From the NCBI GenBank assembly GCA_045653225.1, contig JAZOLP010000008.1:1-29073 (forward strand): a stretch of 29,073 nt of DNA, written 5' to 3'. Below the pieces are notes generated by a model that made no database searches, was not told where the DNA came from, and worked only from the letters and a program-made list of their open reading frames with translations. Below are positions 6,735 to 14,846 of the stretch, piece by piece; positions within the stretch are counted from its first letter, which is position 1; each line of letters begins with the position of its first letter. Both the position numbers and the translations under genes were made by a program. This DNA is from UBA1737 sp045653225 (lineage in GTDB: Bacteria; Bacillota_I; Bacilli_A; ML615J-28; CAG-313).

Positions 6735-9026
6735 ATGAAATACATAAAAAAAATATTTTTTATATTAACAATTTCATTTTTATTTATTAGCATCATTCCA
6801 GCAAAAGCTGCTAGTAAAGATAGTGCAACAGATCCGACTGGTGTAAGTACATATACTCCAACTGAGTCTGTAACACAAAATATTTATGGAATGAATCATA
6901 CTTTAGCGACTGCAAAAACAGATACTAAAGGAAATGTTAAAGGACAATTAATTAATGTTTTTGATATGAAAACAGATGGAGTAACATCTAAATTAGTTAC
7001 TTGGGCTGTTCAATCAAATAATTCTAAATATAAAAGAGCTGATATTATTGAAGCAGCAAAAGATTATGAAAAAAATCATCCAGGTTGGATTGTAACTGGT
7101 GGTATTAATGCTGACCAATATTTCTATAACTTTGGTAACCAATTAGCTGTTGATGGTAGTGCAATTTTTGAACCATCACCTTATTATCCAATGGTTACTG
7201 ATGGAGAAAAAAGATATACAGTTAATCCACTTAATAATTCAAATAACGTTATTGGAATCAAAAATAATGGTACTGCTAATGGATTTGCTTACCCAGATGG
7301 AACAACTGGTGGCTATCAATTATCAATTATTGATGCTGTAGGTAATGAATTATCAACTTTTGTTGTAGATGGTGTTAACCGTAACGCTGGTTCTAATGAA
7401 ACAACTGTTTGGTGTGCTCCATTCCATACTGGTTATTCAAATCAAGTGCAACCAAAAACTATAAACACATCTAATAAATTATTTATTGTTGAAACAGCTG
7501 ATTTAGCATATGTAAGTATTGACCCTAGTTATGGTTATACAAGCGGTGCTCCAACTTCATTATTCTGTAAAGGTACTATTTCAAATTCAACATTAACTCA
7601 ATACACTGTAAACCAAGGTCAATTTGCAATTGAAACTACTAACCAAGAAGTATTAAGCGCATTAAGTGATGGTTTAAAAATTAAAGTAGAACATTTATTT
7701 GGTAGTGCAGATATGAATGCTGTTGATGAAGCTATTGGTTATCATAGTGTTCATATTTTAAATGGCGTTGTTCAAACATCTTCTGCAAACGCTGCTTATA
7801 ATACAAAATCTTATTCAAGAGCTTTAATTGGTAAAAAATCTGATGGTACATATGTATTAATTACTGCTGACTACGTTTCTGCAGTTGGTTCTTATGGATT
7901 AAATTATACTGAATGTAATGCTGTGGCTAATTATTATGATTGTACAGATTTATATCAAATGGACGGTGGCGGTAGTGTAACTGCTTTAGTTCGTCAAGAT
8001 AATGGATCATTTAAAATTACTAACTATCCAAAAGATTCAGGAAATCCGAATAACCCAAGAGCAAACTTAAGTTATTTATTCTTTGTTAAAAGAGATCCAG
8101 GTGTTATTCAAAATCAAGAATTATCTACTCATTATTCTGTAACATTAGACAAAAAAGAAATTTTAGGTGATGTAAAAATCGAAAATCTTAAAGTTACTAT
8201 CGATGGTAAACAATATGATTTTGCTGATAAAAACCAAATTACAATTGATGGTTTAAAACAAGATACTACGTATAAAGCAAAATTAAATTATGATATAGTT
8301 GAAAACGGCGAAAGAATTTCTGACTATGTAGAAATTAATGCTAAAACAAAAGCATATGAATACCCTACTGAAATATTTACAATTAAAGAAGTAACTGATA
8401 CTACAATAACATTCTCAAAAACTAAAAATGATTATGGACAACATATATCTAATATTGTTTTAACATTAGGATTTAAAACATATTCAATGGGTTCTGCTGA
8501 TGAATATACATGTGAAGAACTTTATAAAGACGTAGATTATACAATTACTTGTACTTATGATATATATGATCCTGCATCAAAACAAACATTTAAAGGTCAA
8601 ACAGAAGAAGTTGTAGTTCATACTAAAGCATTTAAAACTCCAACAATTGAAAGTTTCCAAGAAGCGAGAAAAGGTACATCCACTTTATCTATCGATTATG
8701 AATACCTAGATGAAGATAGAGTTGTACAAGATGCTTATATTGAAATTAATGGAGAAAGAGTAAAAGATATCGCTGTTAAAAAAGGTTCAGTTTCACTAAC
8801 TGGTTTAGATTTTGAAAATAATAACTACTCTATTAAATTAATAGTTGAATATGTTGATGAAAATGAAAAAACTATTAAAGTAGAATCAGAAGCGTTAGAA
8901 TATAAAGTTGTAGTACAACCAGAACCAGAACCAACAAAAAAATGTGGCAAGAAGAGTGCAGAATTAATTATAGAAATTCTTGCAGTAACAGCAGTTGCTT
9001 ATGTATTCTTTAGAAAAAGAAAATAA
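6735..9026 (+). CDS. Secreted phosphodiester glycosidase-family protein, C-terminally membrane anchored (paralog 1)
   Basis: This 763-residue protein has a cleavable signal peptide (about 1-26, ending AKA-A). Its catalytic region (about 95-455) resembles the phosphodiester glycosidase (NAGPA/DUF2233) family. Key matches are GGIN.DQYF near 121-130, the arginine of SRALIGKKSDGTYVLITAD (R362) and MDGGGSVT (D410-S414), equivalent to the family's R..IG..DG and DGGGS blocks. Human NAGPA cleaves GlcNAc from phosphodiester-linked sugars. The bacterial substrate is unknown; envelope glycopolymers would be plausible. Three beta-rich, fibronectin-III-like modules follow (about 462-735), then a PEPEPTKK linker, Cys737, one membrane helix and the tail FRKRK. 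The ribosome binding site AAAGGA precedes ATG. It is a clear tandem paralog of the next gene. Confidence 0.82.
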   Translation: MKYIKKIFFILTISFLFISIIPAKAASKDSATDPTGVSTYTPTESVTQNIYGMNHTLATAKTDTKGNVKGQLINVFDMKTDGVTSKLVTWAVQSNNSKYKRADIIEAAKDYEKNHPGWIVTGGINADQYFYNFGNQLAVDGSAIFEPSPYYPMVTDGEKRYTVNPLNNSNNVIGIKNNGTANGFAYPDGTTGGYQLSIIDAVGNELSTFVVDGVNRNAGSNETTVWCAPFHTGYSNQVQPKTINTSNKLFIVETADLAYVSIDPSYGYTSGAPTSLFCKGTISNSTLTQYTVNQGQFAIETTNQEVLSALSDGLKIKVEHLFGSADMNAVDEAIGYHSVHILNGVVQTSSANAAYNTKSYSRALIGKKSDGTYVLITADYVSAVGSYGLNYTECNAVANYYDCTDLYQMDGGGSVTALVRQDNGSFKITNYPKDSGNPNNPRANLSYLFFVKRDPGVIQNQELSTHYSVTLDKKEILGDVKIENLKVTIDGKQYDFADKNQITIDGLKQDTTYKAKLNYDIVENGERISDYVEINAKTKAYEYPTEIFTIKEVTDTTITFSKTKNDYGQHISNIVLTLGFKTYSMGSADEYTCEELYKDVDYTITCTYDIYDPASKQTFKGQTEEVVVHTKAFKTPTIESFQEARKGTSTLSIDYEYLDEDRVVQDAYIEINGERVKDIAVKKGSVSLTGLDFENNNYSIKLIVEYVDENEKTIKVESEALEYKVVVQPEPEPTKKCGKKSAELIIEILAVTAVAYVFFRKRK

Positions 9027-9033
9027 AAAAAAT

Positions 9034-9068
9034 AAGAAGAAGTAAAAAAAACTTCTTCTTTTTCTTTT
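9034..9068 (+). terminator. Rho-independent terminator between the two paralogs
   Basis: AAGAAGAAGT (9034-9043) pairs perfectly with 9051-9060 around a seven-A loop, followed by TTTCTTTT. The two paralogs are therefore probably not one simple transcript. Confidence 0.82.
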
Positions 9069-9084
9069 ATATATATTTTTTATA

Positions 9085-9093
9085 TGATAAAAT
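9085..9093 (+). promoter_or_regulatory. Possible extended -10 promoter for paralog 2
   Basis: TGATAAAAT has the TG-N-TAAAAT layout and lies just after the terminator, 18 nt before the chosen start codon at 9111. The -35 region is poor, so the call is tentative. Confidence 0.42.
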
Positions 9094-9110
9094 ATAAAAG
9101 AGGTGAAACT

Positions 9111-11357
9111 ATGAAAATAATTAAACACACATATATATTATTAATATTATTTGTGATTTGTGCTTTTGTAAATTCAACATATGTGAGTGCAAATCAAAAA
9201 TTTACAAGCGATGATAATTCAGCAACTTGGCAAGTAAATGAAAAAAACACTCAAACTATTGGTTCTTTAACACATTCATTAATGTATGGCACATCAACAG
9301 ATACTACCCAACAATCAGTTGGAAATCAAAAAGTTAATATTTTTGAAATGAAAACTGATGGTATAAATTCAAAATTAGTAACATGGGCAATGCAAACTGG
9401 TAAAGGATCTTATACAAGAAATGGTTTATCAATTATAGCAGAAGATTATGAAGAAAAACATCCAGGTTGGATAGTTGTAGCTGGAATTAATGGTGACCAA
9501 TATTACACAAAATATGGTTCAGGATTAGGTGTAGATGGATCGTTCTATTATCCCAATCAACCTTATTATCCAATGATTATTGACGGAGAAAGAAGATTTC
9601 CAATTACTCCAACTGGTAATTCATCAAGTAATTATGTAGGTATAGCAAATAATGGTAGTAAAGATGGTTTTGTTGAAGCATCTGAATTAGATTGTATTAA
9701 AATTGAAATATTAAATGAAAATGATGAGATTTTATATGTACATAAAGTAGATAAAGTAAATGAAAAAGCAAACTCAAATGAGACTTCTGTATGGTTCGCA
9801 CATCCTTCTACAGAATCAAATTATGATTATGTTAAATATGATGTAACTAATGAAAATGGTTTATATGTTGTTGAAATGGCTGATTTAGCATATATGAATA
9901 ACTCTAGAGAATTAAATTACTCTGGAGCAATAGATTCATTATTTGGTAGAGGCACAATTACTTTATTAACTGAATCATTTACAATAGATAAGTGGCAAAT
10001 TGCTATAGATACAAATAGTGATGAATTAAAAAATCATTTGAATTTAGAAACTAAAGTAAGAATTCAATATTATTATCAAAACGAAGAAATGAATAAAGTA
10101 GAAGCAGCAATGGGATACCATTCTGTACAAAGAGAAAACAATAAAGATGTTAAAACAACTGCAGAATATGATGCAAGAAGATATAATAGATCTATTTTTG
10201 GAATTAAAGAAGATGGAACATATGTACTAATGACAGTTGCAAAAGGTGAATACAGTGGAACCACACAAGATGAATCGAATGCAATTTTAAAACAATTTGG
10301 TGTTACTGATGCTTATCAACAAGATGGTGGTGGAAGTGTTACAGCGATTATAAGAAATGAATATGGTGGTTTTGATATAGTTAATGAAAGTAGTGACTCT
10401 TCAGTAAAACAAAGATCGATATTATCTGGTTGTTTCTTTGTAATTAGAGACCCAGGATATATATCTTATCAAAAAGATTCGACAAGAACTTCAATTACTT
10501 TAATTAAAGAAAACAATTATAATGATGATTGTATTAAAAATGTTGTTGCAGAAATAAACGGACAACAATATGAATTAAATAATGAATCTGTTACAATCGA
10601 TGGTTTAGAAGATGATACAGAATATTTAGTTACTTTATATTTTGATGTAGTAATTAACAATAAAACAGTTAAAGCTTCACATCAAATTATTGCACATACA
10701 CAATCATTCCAAATGCCTTCACATGGAGTAAAAACTCAAAATGTAACAGCAAATTCAGTAGAATTTGTTAGAAACGTAAATAATGACGAAGAATATATAT
10801 ATGTAAAGCTTAAATTAAATGATCAAATATATGATTTGTTACAAACAAATGAAGCGATAAGAGTTGAAAATTTAACTCCAGCTACTAGATATAATTATGA
10901 AATAGAGTATTCTGTTAAGGATAAGTTATCAGGAAAAGAATATGTTGAAACTGTTGAAGCTGCTTTTACTACAGCAAAATATAACTTGCCATCAATTAAT
11001 AATTTTGATGTTCAAAGAACAGGAAAAGATAAAGTTTTAATTAGTGTTTCTATTAGTGATGAATTTAACCTAACTTATTCATATTTTATTGCGTATAACG
11101 GAAAACAATATGGATTAGAAAACTTAGAAGAACAAATTGAAATTGAAGGTTTAGATATCAAAAATACTGAATATTCATTTAAATTAATTGTTCAATATCA
11201 AGAAAATAATATTTATAATTATATTGAATCGAATGAGATCATAATAAATAATTCAACTCCTTTCAATAAAAAAGGGTGTAGTAAAAATAATCTTATTTTT
11301 GTTGAATTAACTATGTTAGCTTCCTTAGCGTTTATAGTTATTAAAAAGAAAAAATAA
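9111..11357 (+). CDS. Secreted phosphodiester glycosidase-family protein, C-terminally membrane anchored (paralog 2)
   Basis: I place the start at 9111, giving 748 residues, because AGAGGTG at 9099-9105 is an ideal ribosome binding site. The upstream in-frame ATG at 9084 would bury that site in coding sequence and spoil the signal peptide. The product has a signal peptide (about 1-27, ending VSA-N). Its catalytic region is collinear with paralog 1: FEMKTDG.NSKLVTWAMQ, HPGWIVVAGINGDQYY, the arginine in YNRSIFGIKEDGTYVLMT (R360) and QDGGGSVT (D405-S409). Beta-rich modules with fibronectin-like spacing follow. It ends in KKG, Cys723, a single membrane helix and KKKK. It is probably displayed outside the membrane. 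A catalytic role is inferred from family motifs, and the substrate is unknown. Confidence 0.82.
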   Translation: MKIIKHTYILLILFVICAFVNSTYVSANQKFTSDDNSATWQVNEKNTQTIGSLTHSLMYGTSTDTTQQSVGNQKVNIFEMKTDGINSKLVTWAMQTGKGSYTRNGLSIIAEDYEEKHPGWIVVAGINGDQYYTKYGSGLGVDGSFYYPNQPYYPMIIDGERRFPITPTGNSSSNYVGIANNGSKDGFVEASELDCIKIEILNENDEILYVHKVDKVNEKANSNETSVWFAHPSTESNYDYVKYDVTNENGLYVVEMADLAYMNNSRELNYSGAIDSLFGRGTITLLTESFTIDKWQIAIDTNSDELKNHLNLETKVRIQYYYQNEEMNKVEAAMGYHSVQRENNKDVKTTAEYDARRYNRSIFGIKEDGTYVLMTVAKGEYSGTTQDESNAILKQFGVTDAYQQDGGGSVTAIIRNEYGGFDIVNESSDSSVKQRSILSGCFFVIRDPGYISYQKDSTRTSITLIKENNYNDDCIKNVVAEINGQQYELNNESVTIDGLEDDTEYLVTLYFDVVINNKTVKASHQIIAHTQSFQMPSHGVKTQNVTANSVEFVRNVNNDEEYIYVKLKLNDQIYDLLQTNEAIRVENLTPATRYNYEIEYSVKDKLSGKEYVETVEAAFTTAKYNLPSINNFDVQRTGKDKVLISVSISDEFNLTYSYFIAYNGKQYGLENLEEQIEIEGLDIKNTEYSFKLIVQYQENNIYNYIESNEIIINNSTPFNKKGCSKNNLIFVELTMLASLAFIVIKKKK

Positions 11358-11362
11358 AATAT

Positions 11363-11399
11363 AAAGGTGTAAATGTTCAATCATTTAGGCCTTTTTTTT
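11363..11399 (+). terminator. Rho-independent terminator after paralog 2
   Basis: Arms 11363-11375 and 11382-11394 pair over 13 positions, with one G-T wobble and one mismatch, around loop TTCAAT. A run of T residues follows. Confidence 0.78.
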
Positions 11400-11438
11400 A
11401 AATCAATTGAATAATTCCTAGAAACTTGGTAAATAATG

Positions 11439-11447
11439 TGATAGAAT
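11439..11447 (+). promoter_or_regulatory. Possible extended -10 promoter for the M16C peptidase gene
   Basis: TGATAGAAT has the extended-10 TG and a five-of-six match to TATAAT, 28 nt before ATG. No convincing -35 lies at the proper distance. Confidence 0.45.
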
Positions 11448-11474
11448 AGAAAAAAACTTTAAGGAGGTATATAT

Positions 11475-14360
11475 ATGAAATATCAATTAATAAAAGAATC
11501 TTATATTGATGAAGTAAAGTCGAATGTAAAACTTTTAAAACATGTAAAATCAGGTGCTAGAGTTTTATTATTTGAAAATGATGATAATAATAAAGTATTT
11601 ACTATTGGGTTTCGAACACCTCCAACAAATGACACTGGTGTTCCGCATATATTAGAGCATTCTACATTATGTGGTTCGAAAAAATTTCCTGTTAAAGATC
11701 CGTTTATTGAATTATTAAAAAGTTCATTAAATACATTCTTAAATGCAATGACATTCCCAGATAAAACAATTTATCCTGTTGCAAGTTGTAATGACAAAGA
11801 TTTTAAAAACTTAATGGAAGTATATATGGATGCGGTATTTTATCCTAATGTATATATCCATGAAGAAATATTTAAACAAGAAGGCTGGCATTATGAATTA
11901 GAGAATATAGAATCTGATATTATTTATAATGGTGTAGTATATAATGAAATGAAGGGTGCATTTTCATCAGCTGAACAAGTAATTGATAGAATGACTAGAC
12001 ATTATTTATATCCAGATACACCTTATGGTGTAGAATCTGGTGGTGATCCAGATTATATACCAGAACTTACATATGAAGAATTTAAAAATTTCCATAAAAG
12101 ATTTTATAGTCCTGCTAATAGTTACATAATTTTATATGGAAATATGGATATGGAAGAACGTCTAGAATGGATGGATAAAGAGTATTTAAAGGATTTTGAT
12201 ATAATAGAAACTAATTCTTTAATTGAATATCAATCGTCATTTGACCAACCAATTGAAAAAGAAATCAAATATCCAGTTGGTATGGAAGAATCACTAACAA
12301 ATAAAACTTACTACTCTTATGGTGTTGTAGCAGGTGATTATAAAGATGATAAATTAGCACTTTCGATGACTATTTTACAATATACATTACTACAAGCTCC
12401 TGGTGCTCCTCTTAAACAAGCTCTATTAGATGCTTCTTTAGGTAAAGATGTTATGAGTTCATATGACTCAGGACTATTACAACCTTGTTTAATGGTGGTT
12501 ACTAAAGATGCGCCAGAGAATAAACTTGATGAATTTAAACAAGTTATTAATGACACACTTAAAGACATTATTAACAATGGCATTAATAAACAAGCTTTAA
12601 AAGCAGCAATAAATTATTTTGAATTCAAGTATCGTGAATCTGATTTTGGAAGAGCTCCCAAAGGTTTAGTTTTTACAATAAACGCTTTAGAAACTTGGCT
12701 TTATGATGAAAATAATCCAACATCAAGGCTTGAAATAAATAAAATATTTAAAGAATTAAATGAATTAGCTGATACTAATTACTTTGAAGAACTTATAGAT
12801 ATATATATTCTTAATAACAATCATAAAGTTTATGTTACTGCTTCTCCATCTAATACTATAGCAAAAGAAAAAGAGGCTGCTTTAAAACAAAAATTAAAAG
12901 AATATAAAGAATCATTAACTAAAGAAGAATTAGAACTACTTGTTAAAGATACAAAAGCTTTAAAAGAATATCAACAAGAACCTTCTAACGAAGAAGATTT
13001 AAAGAAAATACCATTGCTTTCAAAAGAAGATATTGATGATTATGTTGAACCTATAAATAATACTTTGGAAGAAATTGATGGTATTAAAATTATTAAACAC
13101 GATATTTTCACAAATGGTATAGGCTATTTAAGATTATATTTTAATACAATAAATGTTCCAAAAAAATTAATTCCATATATCGGATTATTAACAAATGTTT
13201 TAGGTAAAGTTAATACAAATAATTATTCTTATCAAGAATTAACAACAGAAATTAATTCTAATACTGGCGGTATTAACACAAATATGACTATTGTAAGTTT
13301 ACCAGATAATCAATGTATGCCTTTATTTACATTTACTGCAAGTTCGTTATTTGAAAAGTCAGAATTTGTAATTAATATAATTAATGAAATAATAACTAAT
13401 ACAATATTTACTGATGAAAAACGTTTATATGAAATTATCGCGGAAACTAAATCTCAAAAACAAATGTACTTTATGGGAGCAGGACATGCAGCTTCATATA
13501 CAAGAGCAGGTAGTTATATTAGAAGTTATTTAAAATATCAAGATGATGTTGATGGTATTGGACAATATTGGTTTATTGAAAATTTAGAAAAAGAGTTTAA
13601 TGAAAAGAAAAACGAAATTATTAATAGTTTACAACAACTAATGATATATATATTCCGTAAGGAAAACCTAATTATTTCTTATACAGGATCAAATGATTCA
13701 TATAAAACATATATATCTGATCTTATTAAAAACTTAAATAAAGAAGAAATCAAAGAAGAACCATTTAAATTTGTTCCAGATATTAAAAATGAAGGATTTA
13801 AAACTCCTTCACAAGTACAATATGTTGCTAGATTCGGTAACTTTGAAAAAGTTGGTAACTATCACGGAGCATTCTTGGTATTTGGAATGGCGTTAAGTTA
13901 TGATTATTTATGGACACAAATAAGAGTATTAGGTGGTGCTTATGGATGTATGACAAATACAAGTAGACAAAAAGATGTGTATTTTGTCTCATATCGTGAT
14001 CCGAACCTAGAAAGAACTAATGATGTGTTTGAAAAAGTAATTGAATATTTAGATAATTTTAATCCTAGCGAAGAAGAGTTAACTAAATATATTATTGGTG
14101 CGATTGGCACATTAGATACTCCTTTAACTCCTCGTGCTAAAGGTGATACGGATTTCTTATATTATTTAAAGAATGTTAAACATGAAGATTTAATAAATGA
14201 AAGAAAACAAGTATTAAATGTTACTTTAGATGATATTAAAGCTTTAAAACCATTAATTAAAGAAGTGTTAGATCAACAAATAATTTGTACAATTGGTAAT
14301 GAAAATAAAGTTGATAATGCAAAAACATTATTTAAAGAAGTTAAGAATCTTTTTAATTAA
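11475..14360 (+). CDS. M16C zinc metallopeptidase, presequence protease (PreP/Cym1) type
   Basis: This complete 961-residue protein fits the length of one-chain M16C peptidases, which close two halves around unfolded peptides. The inverted zinc motif HILEH occupies residues 58-62. The third ligand is E158 in YNEMKGAFSS, about 96 residues on, as in PreP. The family blocks STLCGSKKFPVKDPF and AMTFPDKTIYPVAS follow the zinc motif. In the C-terminal half, IRVLGGAYG supplies the expected Arg/Tyr pair (R817, Y823). No signal peptide is seen, so it is probably cytosolic and degrades peptides. An AAGGAGG ribosome binding site precedes ATG. It stands alone between two terminators. The family is certain; the physiological substrates are not. 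Confidence 0.93.
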   Translation: MKYQLIKESYIDEVKSNVKLLKHVKSGARVLLFENDDNNKVFTIGFRTPPTNDTGVPHILEHSTLCGSKKFPVKDPFIELLKSSLNTFLNAMTFPDKTIYPVASCNDKDFKNLMEVYMDAVFYPNVYIHEEIFKQEGWHYELENIESDIIYNGVVYNEMKGAFSSAEQVIDRMTRHYLYPDTPYGVESGGDPDYIPELTYEEFKNFHKRFYSPANSYIILYGNMDMEERLEWMDKEYLKDFDIIETNSLIEYQSSFDQPIEKEIKYPVGMEESLTNKTYYSYGVVAGDYKDDKLALSMTILQYTLLQAPGAPLKQALLDASLGKDVMSSYDSGLLQPCLMVVTKDAPENKLDEFKQVINDTLKDIINNGINKQALKAAINYFEFKYRESDFGRAPKGLVFTINALETWLYDENNPTSRLEINKIFKELNELADTNYFEELIDIYILNNNHKVYVTASPSNTIAKEKEAALKQKLKEYKESLTKEELELLVKDTKALKEYQQEPSNEEDLKKIPLLSKEDIDDYVEPINNTLEEIDGIKIIKHDIFTNGIGYLRLYFNTINVPKKLIPYIGLLTNVLGKVNTNNYSYQELTTEINSNTGGINTNMTIVSLPDNQCMPLFTFTASSLFEKSEFVINIINEIITNTIFTDEKRLYEIIAETKSQKQMYFMGAGHAASYTRAGSYIRSYLKYQDDVDGIGQYWFIENLEKEFNEKKNEIINSLQQLMIYIFRKENLIISYTGSNDSYKTYISDLIKNLNKEEIKEEPFKFVPDIKNEGFKTPSQVQYVARFGNFEKVGNYHGAFLVFGMALSYDYLWTQIRVLGGAYGCMTNTSRQKDVYFVSYRDPNLERTNDVFEKVIEYLDNFNPSEEELTKYIIGAIGTLDTPLTPRAKGDTDFLYYLKNVKHEDLINERKQVLNVTLDDIKALKPLIKEVLDQQIICTIGNENKVDNAKTLFKEVKNLFN

Positions 14361-14395
14361 AAAATACTCCTATTAATTTAGGAGTATTTTTATTT
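14361..14395 (+). terminator. Rho-independent terminator after the M16C peptidase
   Basis: A 12-bp perfect stem, AAAATACTCCTA (14361-14372) with 14379-14390, encloses loop TTAATT and is followed by TATTT. Confidence 0.87.
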
Positions 14396-14401
14396 AATTT
14401 A

Positions 14402-14430
14402 TTGACATATATATATATTTAGAGTATAAT
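14402..14430 (+). promoter_or_regulatory. Perfect-consensus SigA promoter of the GntR-ABC operon
   Basis: TTGACA (14402-14407), a 17-nt spacer and TATAAT (14425-14430) match the consensus exactly. A promoter this strong before a GntR repressor suggests autorepression. Confidence 0.87.
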
Positions 14431-14449
14431 TAATACAGATAATACAGAT
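14424..14449 (+). promoter_or_regulatory. Candidate operator: inverted repeat over the -10 plus a tandem 9-mer
   Basis: GTAT-AATTA-ATAC (14424-14436) is an inverted repeat over the -10. AATACAGAT then occurs twice in direct tandem at 14432-14440 and 14441-14449, covering the expected transcription start. Either could be the site for the GntR protein encoded just downstream. This is inferred from position only, with no footprint. Confidence 0.45.
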
Positions 14450-14501
14450 TTTGAATATAAAAATCTAAAATAAAAATTAATATAATATAAGGACAGTACT
14501 T

Positions 14502-14846
14502 ATGAAAAAAAATAATTTATTGTATTTACAAATAGTTGATGATTTTACAAAATATATTGAACTTGGAGTTTATAAGTATAATGATAAATTACCTAGTGTT
14601 AGAAGTGTTGCGGTAGAAATGGGAATTAATCCTAATACTATTCAAAGAGCATATCAAATACTCGAATCAAAAGGATATATTACAACAATTGAAAAAAAAG
14701 GTGTATATGTTTGTTTTAAAAAAGATGATGATAAAGCTTTAATAAAAGATAAAATAAAAAAAGATATTAAAGTTTACAAACAAAGCAATCTTACAAAAGA
14801 TGAATTAATAGAATTAATAGAGGAGGTATATCATGATAAAAATTGA
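14502..14846 (+). CDS. GntR-family transcriptional regulator, YtrA subfamily
   Basis: The 114-residue length is typical of YtrA-type GntR proteins, which have a winged helix and only a short C-terminal dimerisation tail. Residues 8-72 form the DNA-binding domain, with the family blocks DKLPSVRSVAVEMGINPNTI and AYQILESKGYI, then GVYV in the wing. The tail has no effector-binding domain. The downstream ABC ATPase starts 14 nt before its stop codon, so these are one operon, and the regulator likely represses its own consensus promoter. In Bacillus the ytr operon responds to cell-wall-active agents; the inducer here is unknown. The ribosome binding site is weak (AAGGACAG). Confidence 0.9.
   Translation: MKKNNLLYLQIVDDFTKYIELGVYKYNDKLPSVRSVAVEMGINPNTIQRAYQILESKGYITTIEKKGVYVCFKKDDDKALIKDKIKKDIKVYKQSNLTKDELIELIEEVYHDKN

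Noticed and set aside
9084..9110. Upstream ATG at 9084 for the second glycosidase-family gene
   Set aside because: It would turn the AGAGGTG ribosome binding site into coding sequence and add a polar stretch before an otherwise normal signal peptide.
10076..10264. Minus-strand open frame of 62 codons inside the second glycosidase-family gene
   Set aside because: No ribosome binding site or family resemblance, and it lies wholly inside a convincing gene on the other strand. The same applies to minus-strand frames at 12338-12583, 19790-19981, 22520-22750, 24526-24813, 25567-25767, 25981-26184 and 27824-28027.
14407..14420. ATATAT run in the ytrA promoter spacer, and similar short AT runs elsewhere, as microsatellite or phase-variation tracts
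   Set aside because: Short dinucleotide runs are expected in DNA this AT-rich and none interrupts a reading frame. The spacer is already the ideal 17 nt.
14432..14449. Tandem AATACAGAT as the start of a CRISPR-like or mobile-element repeat
   Set aside because: Only two adjacent 9-nt copies with no spacers, and no cas or transposase gene. An operator role fits the position better.
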